Origin: Bacilli bacterium
GTDB taxonomy: Bacteria; Bacillota_I; Bacilli_A; RF39; UBA660
NCBI GenBank assembly: GCA_900758495.1
Contig: CAAERO010000012.1
Coordinates: 1 to 22,553 of the forward strand
Length of the DNA: 22,553 bases
Direction of reading: 5' to 3'
Part shown: positions 6,415 to 13,120 of the stretch, piece by piece
Position numbering within the stretch: position 1 is the first letter of the stretch
How the letters are laid out: every line of letters begins with the position of its first letter
Translations under genes and position numbers: made by a program
The notes under the pieces: generated by a model
What the model was told of the DNA's origin: nothing
Seen by the model: the letters and a program-made list of their open reading frames with translations, nothing else
Database searches by the model: none

Positions 6415-7599
6415 ATGAAAATTTTATCAATCAATACAGGAAGTAGTTCTCTAAAATTTAGTTTATTTGAAATGAATAATGAAGAAGTAATAGCTAGTGG
6501 ACTATTTGAGAGAATTGGACTTGATGGAGTTTATACAATTAAATATCAAGGACAAAAAATAAAAGAAGAAGTAGAATTAAAAAATCATACAGATGCTGTT
6601 AAGATTTTATTAGAAAAGTTAATATCACTTGAAATAATTAAATCACTTGATGAAATTGACGGTGTTGGCCATCGTTTAGTTCATGGTAAAGATAAATATG
6701 CTTCAAGTGTTATCATTACAGATGAAGTAGTAAATGATTTATTAGCATTTAAAGACTTTGCACCACTTCATAATCCAGCTAACGTTTTAGGAATAGAAGC
6801 TTTTAAAGAAGTTTTACCAAACGTATTAATGGTAGGTGTATTTGATACCGCTTTTCATCAAACAATGGAAAAAGAAACTTATTTATATCCTGTACCTTAT
6901 GAATGGTATACTAAATATGGAGTTCGTAAATATGGCTTTCATGGAACAAGTCATCGTTATATAACAGAAACAATTACTAAAGAATTAGGAAGAAAAGATT
7001 TAAAGATAATTAGCTGTCATATTGGAAATGGTGGTTCAATAACTGCAGTTAAAGATGGAAAATGTGTTGATACATCAATGGGATTTACTCCACTTGCTGG
7101 TATAATGATGGGAACAAGATCAGGAGATGTTGATCCATCAATTATTCCATATGTTATGGAACAAGAAGGATTAAATGCTAGTGAAGTAGTTAACGACTTA
7201 AATAAGAAATCTGGTCTTTTAGGTCTTAGTGGAAAAAGCAGTGACATGCGTGATGTAATCTCTTTAATAAATGAAGGAGATGAACAAGCAAAACTAGCAT
7301 TTAATAAATATGTAAGATGTGTAACAGATTATATTGCTAAATATTATGTCTTATTAGAAGGTGCTGATGTAATTTGCTTTACAGCTGGCGTAGGTGAAAA
7401 TAGTATTCCAGTAAGAAAAGCTGTATGTGAAAATTTAAGATGTTTAGGTATTAAAATAGATGAAGATAAAAACAATATTATGGGAGAATCAGCTAAGATA
7501 AGTAGCGATGATTCTAGTTGTTTAGTATATGTTATTCCAACAGATGAAGAGTTAATGATAGCTAGAGATACACTATTTTTCTTACATCAGAATGGATAA
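6415..7599 (+). CDS. ackA: Acetate kinase, canonical copy
   Basis: A 394-residue cytosolic acetate kinase that makes ATP from acetyl phosphate during acetate production or runs in reverse for acetate activation. Motifs are the usual ones: INTGSSSLKFSLF at the N-terminus, GHRLVHG with Arg87, APLHNP, FDTAFH with Asp144, FHGTSHRY, GTRSGDVDPSI with Arg235, SGKSSDMRDV, TAGVGEN and DEELMIARDT. It closely resembles the copy ending at 5596 over its whole length, so the two are a tandem duplication now separated by the JAMM gene. This copy has its own promoter and an AAGAGGA ribosome binding site, and probably leads a transcript with the next two genes. No phosphotransacetylase gene is in the window. 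Confidence 0.95.
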   Translation: MKILSINTGSSSLKFSLFEMNNEEVIASGLFERIGLDGVYTIKYQGQKIKEEVELKNHTDAVKILLEKLISLEIIKSLDEIDGVGHRLVHGKDKYASSVIITDEVVNDLLAFKDFAPLHNPANVLGIEAFKEVLPNVLMVGVFDTAFHQTMEKETYLYPVPYEWYTKYGVRKYGFHGTSHRYITETITKELGRKDLKIISCHIGNGGSITAVKDGKCVDTSMGFTPLAGIMMGTRSGDVDPSIIPYVMEQEGLNASEVVNDLNKKSGLLGLSGKSSDMRDVISLINEGDEQAKLAFNKYVRCVTDYIAKYYVLLEGADVICFTAGVGENSIPVRKAVCENLRCLGIKIDEDKNNIMGESAKISSDDSSCLVYVIPTDEELMIARDTLFFLHQNG

Positions 7600-7604
7600 T
7601 AAAT

Positions 7605-8567
7605 ATGTGGAATCAAATTTATCGTAAAATAAAAAAATATGACAATATAGTTATTGCTAGACACGTTGGTGCTGATCCTGATGCTTTAGCTAGTCAAATA
7701 TCTTTGAAAGAGTCAATTCTTTTAACATTTCCTAAAAAAAATGTACTAGCAGTAGGAAATGGTAGTGCTAAATTTTCTTATCTTGGAAAATTAGATCATT
7801 ATGATGAGATTGACAATTTTCTGTTGATTATTTTAGATACACCAGATAAAAAAAGAGTAGATTTTAAATTTTTCGACAAAGCAAAAGAAATAATTAAAAT
7901 AGATCACCATCCCTTCATTGATGATTTTGGAGGAATTGAATATATAGATACTACGGCTTCTAGTACATCAGAAATATTAATGGAATTTTTTAAGTCCTCA
8001 AAACTAATTTGTAATAAAACAATAGCAATGCGTTTATATTGTGGATTAGTTAGTGATTCTAATAGATTTTTATTTGATAGTTCAAGTTATAAAACCTTTG
8101 CTTTAGTTAGTTATTATCTAAAAAAATATCAATTTACTTTATCAGATGTTTATAAAAATCTTTATATTAGACCTTTAAAAGAGATAAGGCTAGAAGGTTA
8201 TATTAAAGAAAATATGACAGTATCAGAAAACAAAGTAGCATCTATTCTAATAACTGATGATATTGTAACTAAATTTAAAGCAGATAGTGCTTCTTCTGGA
8301 AATATGATTAATTTTTTCAATTACATAGATGAAGTCCTTGTTTGGGTTATTGCCACAGAAGATGTAAAAAATAATAATATAAGAGTAAATATCAGATCAA
8401 GAGGACCAGTTATTAATAAAGTAGCTGAAAAATATAATGGTGGAGGACATGCTTATGCTAGTGGAGCAAGACTTGCCAACTTTGATTTAGCTAAAGAATT
8501 AATTAATGATTTAGATAAAGCAACTAAAGAATATATAGAAAGCGAGCTTAATGATGAAGATAAATAA
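7605..8567 (+). CDS. nrnA: DHH/DHHA1 phosphoesterase, NrnA-type oligoribonuclease/pAp phosphatase
   Basis: A 320-residue metal-dependent phosphoesterase. NrnA enzymes degrade RNA dinucleotides and very short oligomers and dephosphorylate 3'-phosphoadenosine 5'-phosphate. The N-terminal DHH domain shows RHVGADPDA (19-27), ILDTPD near 77, and the signature Asp100-His101-His102; the DHHA1 domain ends with NGGGHAYASGARL, the nucleotide-binding glycine-rich motif. The length is normal. It starts five bases after the acetate kinase stop with almost no ribosome binding site, so translation is probably coupled, and its 3' end overlaps the next gene by 17 bases. The symbol is assigned by motif; a c-di-AMP or pApA-specific relative cannot be excluded, though the lack of PAS or GGDEF domains argues against GdpP. 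Confidence 0.85.
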   Translation: MWNQIYRKIKKYDNIVIARHVGADPDALASQISLKESILLTFPKKNVLAVGNGSAKFSYLGKLDHYDEIDNFLLIILDTPDKKRVDFKFFDKAKEIIKIDHHPFIDDFGGIEYIDTTASSTSEILMEFFKSSKLICNKTIAMRLYCGLVSDSNRFLFDSSSYKTFALVSYYLKKYQFTLSDVYKNLYIRPLKEIRLEGYIKENMTVSENKVASILITDDIVTKFKADSASSGNMINFFNYIDEVLVWVIATEDVKNNNIRVNIRSRGPVINKVAEKYNGGGHAYASGARLANFDLAKELINDLDKATKEYIESELNDEDK

Positions 8568-9147
8568 TGTAGAATTAGAAATGATTGTTACTAGGAGAAG
8601 TCAATATCCTAATAATCATCAAAAAGAGTTTTTATTAGTAGGACGCAGTAATGTTGGAAAAAGTAGTTTCATTAATACCTTATTAAACAGGAAAAATTTG
8701 GCTCATACTTCATCTCATCCTGGTAAGACACAAACTTTGAATTTTTATCATATAAATGATGAATTTTATTTAATAGATGTACCAGGTTACGGTTATGCTG
8801 AGGTAAGTAAAAATATCCAAGCCAAGTTTGGAAAAATGATGGAAGAATATTTGGAAAAAAGAGATGAATTACAAAGGGTTTTTATGCTTGTAGATCTTCG
8901 TCATAAACCAACAGAAGATGATGTAATGATGTATAATTTTCTAAAATATTATCAAATTCCTGTTACAATAGTAGCAACAAAAGCTGATAAAGTTGGAACT
9001 AGTAAAAGAGAAAAAAGTAAAAAACAACTACTTGAAACATTAGACTTAGTAGTGGGAGATAATGTTATCGTTTTCTCAAGTGTTACTAAGGAAGGTAAAG
9101 ACGAAGTATTAAAGCAAATTGAAGAGTTACTAGTAGACACCATTTAA
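8551..9147 (+). CDS. ysxC: Ribosome biogenesis GTPase YsxC/EngB
   Basis: A 198-residue TRAFAC GTPase needed for late assembly of the 50S ribosomal subunit. It has the P-loop GRSNVGKSS (31-39), the switch I region GKTQTLNFY, G3 DVPGYG, G4 TKADK and a G5 SS near the C-terminus, in the compact single-domain layout of EngB. Two adjacent start codons, 8551 and 8554, are both possible; the first is given. It overlaps the phosphoesterase gene by 17 bases, so it is in the same transcript. Confidence 0.95.
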   Translation: MMKINNVELEMIVTRRSQYPNNHQKEFLLVGRSNVGKSSFINTLLNRKNLAHTSSHPGKTQTLNFYHINDEFYLIDVPGYGYAEVSKNIQAKFGKMMEEYLEKRDELQRVFMLVDLRHKPTEDDVMMYNFLKYYQIPVTIVATKADKVGTSKREKSKKQLLETLDLVVGDNVIVFSSVTKEGKDEVLKQIEELLVDTI

Positions 9148-9181
9148 TCTATTATGCATAACATACACTAGGTGATAGATA

Positions 9182-9634
9182 ATGAAGATTATTTCTATTA
9201 GTGATGGATTTATCCTAATAACTCCAAAGAATCTTTACTTAGAAGAGAAAGATAAAATGATAAGAGAGTTAAAGAACTTCTTATTAACTTATAATAATTA
9301 TTTTTCCTTTCTAAAGACTGGATTTTATGAAGTTAGTGTTGGATATAATGAACTAATAGGAACAATTTTTATAATAAAGAAAGAAGAAGATTTTATTTTT
9401 GGGGAAGACCATATCAATCTTAGAATTACTATTATGAATGAGATGGATATAGGATTTTCCTTTGAAGATGATATAATCCCTCTTGATAAAGTCTATTTTT
9501 ATCAAGATAAATATTATTTGTTTGATAATAAGCTTATTAAGAAATATTTCTATACTCTTGTTGAACAAGGTGAATATGTTTTCTCTAAAAAACAAGAAGA
9601 GGTTTTAAGTAAAGGAACGTTACTAAGTATTTAA
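9182..9634 (+). CDS. Unknown soluble protein upstream of the spoIVA convergence
   Basis: A 150-residue protein that I cannot assign. It has alternating hydrophobic and charged stretches, is rich in Phe, Tyr, Ile and Lys, and shows no signal peptide or clear membrane segment. The start at 9182 has AGGTGAT 7-13 bases upstream. It begins 34 bases after ysxC with no convincing promoter between, so it may be the last gene of that transcript. It ends at a hairpin terminator and faces spoIVA convergently. Its codon use resembles its neighbours, arguing that it is a real resident gene. Confidence 0.65.
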   Translation: MKIISISDGFILITPKNLYLEEKDKMIRELKNFLLTYNNYFSFLKTGFYEVSVGYNELIGTIFIIKKEEDFIFGEDHINLRITIMNEMDIGFSFEDDIIPLDKVYFYQDKYYLFDNKLIKKYFYTLVEQGEYVFSKKQEEVLSKGTLLSI

Positions 9635-9635
9635 G

Positions 9636-9662
9636 TAGAGATTAATTCTCTATTTTTCTTTT
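9636..9662 (+). terminator. Terminator after the unknown gene
   Basis: Six-base arms TAGAGA/TCTCTA (9636-9641 and 9647-9652), a five-base loop, and a T-rich tail to 9662. The stem is short and AT-rich, but its placement between convergent genes supports it. Confidence 0.6.
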
Positions 9663-9702
9663 AGCTAATAAAAGTGTTAGTGTTTTTTAGGTGATGAAAA
9701 AC

Positions 9703-9724
9703 AAAAAAGACCTATATTGGTCTT
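9703..9724 (-). terminator. Terminator of spoIVA
   Basis: On the minus strand, AAGACC/GGTCTT arms with a six-base loop lead into a U run (A residues at 9703-9708 on the plus strand). The upstream arm overlaps the spoIVA stop codon. Confidence 0.65.
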
Positions 9725-11198
9725 ATAGAACTATAGCAATCATATTGCTAGAACCTTTATTAACTACTTTAGTAAGAGTTTGTTGTAGTTTATATCTAAT
9801 ATTATCAGGCATCATTGCTATTTTAGACTGGATTCCTTCTTGAACAATATTATCTAAACTTCTACCAAAGATTTCACTCTTCCATATTTCACTAGGATTA
9901 TGTTCATAATCTCGCATTAGATAGTCAATTAATTCTTTACTTTGTGTTTCACTACCAATTATTGGTTCAAAAGTAGAATTAACATCTACTCTAATCATAT
10001 GAATAGATGGAGCGATAGCTTTAAGTTTAACACCATATCTTGGACCCTGTTTGATAATTTCAGGTGTTTCTAGTTTCATATCATTAAGAGAAGGAGTAGC
10101 TACACCATATCCAGTTTGTTTAACCATTTTTAAAGCATATTTAATTTGATCATATTCTCTTTTAGCTTCTTCATATTCTTGAAATAATGATAATAAACTA
10201 GCTTTACTAGTAACATCTATTTTAACAATTTCTTTTAAAACTTGATTGTATAAATCACTAGGAGCTTCAAGATTGATAGTAACAATACCAGTAGCAGGGT
10301 CTACATTAGATAAATAGGCTTTTTCTATCTCCTCATAATCTTTGAAATGGTCAGTTATGTGTTCAATATCTCTTAATTTATTAACTTCAATTACACTATT
10401 TTTGATTGCCTCAATATAAACTTTCTTGATAGGATTATCATGATTTAAGATAGCAATCCATTCAGGCATATTAACTTGTACTTCAAGAATTGGAAATTCA
10501 TATAAAGCTTCTCTTAAAATAGTAGTCATTTCTCTTTCATTCATTGTATCAATATTAATAGGTAAAACAGGAACACTATATTCTTCTTTTAGACTTTCAG
10601 CTAGACGTTCAGTTTCAGGCAGAGTAGGGTGTGTTGTATTTAATAAGACAATGAATGGTTTTCCAATATCTTTTAATTCTTCAATAACTCTATTTTCAGC
10701 TTCTAAATAATCACTACGATTAAATTCTCCGATAGAACCATCAGTAGTTACTACAATTCCAATAGTTGAATGGTCCTTAATAACCTTTTCAGTACCAATT
10801 TCAGCTGCTTCTGTAAAAGGAATTTCTTCATCATACCAAGGTGTTTTAACCATTCTTGGACCATTCTCATCAGTAGCACCTTTAGCGTTATCAATAACAA
10901 ATCCGACACAATCTACTAATCTAATATTACAGTCAAAGTCATCAATTTTCACTTTAGCTGCTCTATTAGGAATGAATTTAGGTTCTGTTGTCATAATAGT
11001 TTTACCAGCAGCACTTTGAGGAATTTCATCAAGTGTTCTTTTTTTCTCATACTCATCTTCAATATATGGTACTACTAAAGTTTCAACCATCTTCTTAATA
11101 AAAGTACTCTTACCAGTTCTAACCGCTCCAACAACTCCTAGATAAATATCACCCCCTGTTCTTTGGGCTATATTTTTAATGATTTCATATTTTTCCAT
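9723..11198 (-). CDS. spoIVA: Stage IV sporulation protein A, coat basement-layer ATPase
   Basis: SpoIVA is made in the mother cell, is recruited to the forespore surface and polymerises using ATP hydrolysis to form the base on which the spore coat is built. The 491-residue product is almost the length I recall for B. subtilis (492). It has Walker A GAVRTGKST at residues 24-32, the downstream sequence LVDCVGFV, and TTDGSIGEF near the sensor region. The conserved C-terminal part, KAIAPSIHMIRVDVNS through IWKSEIFGRSL to the terminal MIAIVL, is the anchoring and polymerisation region. AAAGGTGA precedes the ATG, and a mother-cell-type promoter candidate lies upstream. It is monocistronic between terminators. 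Confidence 0.97.
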   Translation of the reverse strand: MEKYEIIKNIAQRTGGDIYLGVVGAVRTGKSTFIKKMVETLVVPYIEDEYEKKRTLDEIPQSAAGKTIMTTEPKFIPNRAAKVKIDDFDCNIRLVDCVGFVIDNAKGATDENGPRMVKTPWYDEEIPFTEAAEIGTEKVIKDHSTIGIVVTTDGSIGEFNRSDYLEAENRVIEELKDIGKPFIVLLNTTHPTLPETERLAESLKEEYSVPVLPINIDTMNEREMTTILREALYEFPILEVQVNMPEWIAILNHDNPIKKVYIEAIKNSVIEVNKLRDIEHITDHFKDYEEIEKAYLSNVDPATGIVTINLEAPSDLYNQVLKEIVKIDVTSKASLLSLFQEYEEAKREYDQIKYALKMVKQTGYGVATPSLNDMKLETPEIIKQGPRYGVKLKAIAPSIHMIRVDVNSTFEPIIGSETQSKELIDYLMRDYEHNPSEIWKSEIFGRSLDNIVQEGIQSKIAMMPDNIRYKLQQTLTKVVNKGSSNMIAIVL

Positions 11199-11227
11199 AT
11201 ATTCACCTTTTTCTTTTATTCATTTTA

Positions 11228-11256
11228 ACTTTATGTAGAAATATATGTCTTTATGA
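11228..11256 (-). promoter_or_regulatory. Candidate sigma-E promoter of spoIVA
   Basis: On the minus strand, TCATAAA (11256-11250), 14 bases, then CATAAAGT (11235-11228) resemble the sigma-E pattern KMATATT and CATACANT with a 14-15 base spacer. The predicted leader is about 25 bases. spoIVA is sigma-E dependent in B. subtilis. Confidence 0.45.
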
Positions 11257-11260
11257 ATAG

Positions 11261-11455
11261 AAATATTATGTTAATGTTGATGGAGCAGTATATTTTATCG
11301 ATAAAAAATTATTTTATAATTATGATAATGATTTTATTTATGGTTTAGTAATGGACAAAGATGATACTAGATTAAATACAGTTACAGCATCAATTATAAA
11401 TGATATAAATAGTAAGTTAATTAATGATAATCAACCAAATAAAAAACATGTATAG
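11261..11455 (+). pseudogene. Orphan 3' fragment of an unknown gene
   Basis: An open frame of 64 codons runs from just after a TAG at 11258-11260 to a TAG at 11453-11455. Its translation looks protein-like (VNVDGAVYFIDKKLF, then LVMDKDDTRLNTVTASI) but has no start codon with a ribosome binding site, and the only in-frame ATG is internal. It is followed at once by a hairpin and T-run. It reads as the tail of a gene whose front has been lost. I do not recognise the family. It accounts for most of the 310-base gap upstream of spoIVA. Confidence 0.4.
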
Positions 11456-11482
11456 GCATAAAAACTTATACTTGTTTTTTTT
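11450..11482 (+). terminator. Weak hairpin plus T-run after the remnant
   Basis: GTATA (11450-11454) can pair with TATAC (11467-11471) over a 12-base loop, followed closely by a run of T residues interrupted by one G. Short and AT-rich. It coincides with the first copy of the 19-bp direct repeat. Confidence 0.4.
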
Positions 11483-11487
11483 ATCAT
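11455..11487 (+). repeat. Direct repeat, copy 1
   Basis: GGCATAAAAACTTATACTT (11455-11473) is repeated exactly at 14241-14259. One mismatch, then a T-run and ATCAT continue the similarity to about 33-35 bases. The two copies bracket the GNAT/Fur/YibE-F block. Confidence 0.75.
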
Positions 11488-11508
11488 TTAGAATGTAAGT
11501 TTAAAGTT

Positions 11509-11958
11509 TTAATTCATCATATATCGAGTTTTTATTTCTTTCATTCCTAAACTTTTGTATAGATTATTAGCAGGTATTCCGTACCAACATTCAAGCTCAA
11601 TTCTATAATTTAATGCTTTTATTAGTTTTATTACTTCCTTGGCAACACCTTTTCCTCTAAAATTATTATCAATATAAATGTTTTTTATATATAATATTTT
11701 CTTTTGATCAATATCTGATTCAGTAATTTGGTACTCTAAAATCCCTACTGTTTTATTTTCTGTTTGAATCAAAAATTGAAAATATCCTTTTTGTTTAATA
11801 TGACGTATTGCATCGTTAAAATTATAATTATCAACAATTTTATCAAATAATCCTAGTTTTTCAGTATATTCTTGGTGAAATTTAATAAGCTCAACTTTGT
11901 ATTCTCCAAATGTTTTTATATCATTGTTACTATTAACTTTCTTTAAAGAAATATTCAT
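11509..11958 (-). CDS. GNAT-family N-acetyltransferase
   Basis: A 149-residue acetyl-CoA-dependent acetyltransferase of unknown substrate. Motif A is clear: IKNIYIDNNFRGKGVAKEVIKLI, with the pyrophosphate-binding R-G-K-G-V-A signature after beta strand 4, at about residues 91-113. The C-terminal ANNLYKSLGMKE matches the usual GNAT motif B ending in A.xlYxxlGF. GGAGGTAG lies just upstream of the ATG. The start follows the decayed Fur-family gene by only a few bases, so it probably shares that gene's promoter at 12265-12293. It belongs to the block between the direct repeats. Confidence 0.85.
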   Translation of the reverse strand: MNISLKKVNSNNDIKTFGEYKVELIKFHQEYTEKLGLFDKIVDNYNFNDAIRHIKQKGYFQFLIQTENKTVGILEYQITESDIDQKKILYIKNIYIDNNFRGKGVAKEVIKLIKALNYRIELECWYGIPANNLYKSLGMKEIKTRYMMN

Positions 11959-11961
11959 AAT

Positions 11962-12227
11962 ACTACCTCCACGTATAATTAATTATTCCACTTGTATTCG
12001 ATATATCTTCCATTTGATTTTCTTTAAGAAATCTATTTAAACCTTTGTATTCATGAATTTTAGTTATTAAGTTAATAATATTGGCATTGTTCTATAAATT
12101 GTTGTTAAACCAACATTTTGATTTAACTTTTCATAGATTTCTTTATAGTAAAATCATTTTTAAAACTCTTAATTACATCTAAAATTAGTTCTTTTTGTTT
12201 TGTTTTATAAGTTTCATTTCTAGACAT
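11962..12227 (-). pseudogene. Degenerate Fur-family regulator
   Basis: The minus strand from ATG 12227 reads MSRNETYKTKQKELILDVIK then FKNDFTIK, the first helices of a Fur/PerR/Zur winged-helix domain. The frame then breaks near 12142-12144, where one A seems lost from an AAAA run, and stops. Shifting frame restores EIYEKLNQNVGLTTIYRTM, the Fur recognition-helix segment. A second shift is needed to continue (LITKIHEYKGLNRF), and the frame ends at 11962 just before the GNAT gene. The whole metal-binding C-terminal dimerisation domain is absent. At most about 88 residues remain where Fur proteins have about 140. It is therefore a pseudogene, although its promoter and operator look intact. Confidence 0.75.
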
Positions 12228-12250
12228 ATTTATTATCACTTCTTTCAATT

Positions 12251-12265
12251 TGAAAATTATTTTCA
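12251..12265 (-). promoter_or_regulatory. Fur-box-like operator (7-1-7 palindrome)
   Basis: TGAAAAT-T-ATTTTCA is a perfect 7-1-7 inverted repeat. It agrees with the Fur-family pattern TGATAAT-N-ATTATCA at 12 of 14 arm positions. It lies just downstream of the -10 box of the Fur pseudogene, where a repressor would block transcription. Confidence 0.55.
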
Positions 12266-12293
12266 TTTTACAACATTTTTTCATTTTGCTCAA
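12265..12293 (-). promoter_or_regulatory. Sigma-A promoter of the Fur pseudogene and GNAT gene
   Basis: On the minus strand, TTGAGC (12293-12288), 17 bases, TAAAAT (12270-12265). It lies downstream of the YibF-like gene's terminator, so these genes form a separate transcript. Confidence 0.55.
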
Positions 12294-12327
12294 TAGAATT
12301 TGAAAAGCTTTTTCATTTTCGATAATT

Positions 12328-12363
12328 AAAAAAATTACCACATGAAATCATATGATAATTTTT
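12328..12363 (-). terminator. Strong terminator after the YibF-like gene
   Basis: On the minus strand a continuous 15-base-pair stem (12363-12349 with 12344-12330, two G-U pairs) with a four-base loop is followed by a run of U residues (A at 12328-12334 on the plus strand). It starts three bases after the stop codon. Confidence 0.85.
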
Positions 12364-12365
12364 AT

Positions 12366-13016
12366 TTAATTATTTTCGCTATCTTTTTTTAGTGTTTCCG
12401 TTGTAATATATGCTGTTATAGGTATAACTATAATACAGCCTAGTGCACTAAATAATATTTTAATCATTTCTGAAACAAATGTCTTTGCATTTACAATTTC
12501 TAAAGATGAATAACCTCCTTTATAAAACCAAATCAATAATGTCATAAATTCTCCTAAAAAAGCAAACATTAAGGTATTATTCGTCGTACATAATATATCT
12601 CTTCCTATGTTCATTCCCGATAGAAATAACTCTTTTTTTGATAAGTTTTTATTATTATCATAAACTTCGTATAATGCAGAGGAAATTGCTATAGAAGAAT
12701 CAACAGTTGCTCCAATTAAACTAATTAATATCATAGAAATTGCAATGTTAGTAAAATCTATTTTTACATCATAAGAAAACATATTTATCTCTTCATAAGA
12801 CTCATATCCAAAACCAGCAATTCTTGATATCTTTGTTACAAAAAATATGAGAAATGATAATATAATTAATACAATAATAACTGATTTTAAACTAGATTCT
12901 GTTTTTATGTTTTTTTCATTTACATAATATAATATTATATAACTTATTATAAAACATCCTATTAAAGAACATATTATAGGATTTAGTCCAAGAGCAATTA
13001 AGTAAAAAATAATCAT
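12366..13016 (-). CDS. YibE/F-family membrane protein, second member, 5'-frameshifted
   Basis: A polytopic membrane protein of the YibE/F family, whose function is not established. The intact frame encodes 216 residues with several hydrophobic helices, the family signature LIGATVDSSIAISSAL near residue 105, and NIGRDILCTTNNTLMFAF near residue 142. The ATG at 13016 has no ribosome binding site. A better start exists at 13120, overlapping the stop of the previous gene in ATGA fashion, but that frame hits TAA after 17 codons. Adding one base near 13070 would join the frames into a 251-residue protein with an extra N-terminal membrane segment. The gene is either recently broken, translated only from an internal start, or affected by a sequence error. 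Confidence 0.7.
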   Translation of the reverse strand: MIIFYLIALGLNPIICSLIGCFIISYIILYYVNEKNIKTESSLKSVIIVLIILSFLIFFVTKISRIAGFGYESYEEINMFSYDVKIDFTNIAISMILISLIGATVDSSIAISSALYEVYDNNKNLSKKELFLSGMNIGRDILCTTNNTLMFAFLGEFMTLLIWFYKGGYSSLEIVNAKTFVSEMIKILFSALGCIIVIPITAYITTETLKKDSENN

Positions 13017-13120
13017 TAAAATAATAAAATTAAATATTATAGATAAAAATAATTTTATTCCTCTTTTTAATCAATATAAATCATTAATAAAAATAATAAA
13101 ATAATTAATATTATATTCAT
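13017..13120 (-). other. Out-of-frame 5' part of the YibF-like gene
   Basis: From ATG 13120 the frame encodes 17 hydrophobic residues (MNIILIILLFLLMIYID), then TAA at 13069-13067. One base back, the reading continues as LKRGIKLFLSIIFNFII and runs straight into the frame starting at 13016. Such hydrophobic, Lys/Arg-Gly-containing sequence is expected at the start of YibF-like proteins. Confidence 0.6.

Noticed and set aside
9162..9169. CATACACT as a sigma-E -10 box for the unknown gene at 9182
   Set aside because: A transcript from it would start at or after the ribosome binding site at 9170-9175, leaving no leader, and no -35 match is present.
13067..13072. Programmed -1 frameshift in the YibF-like gene
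   Set aside because: The bases at the shift point do not form a slippery heptamer and no downstream stimulatory hairpin is evident; a lost base is simpler.
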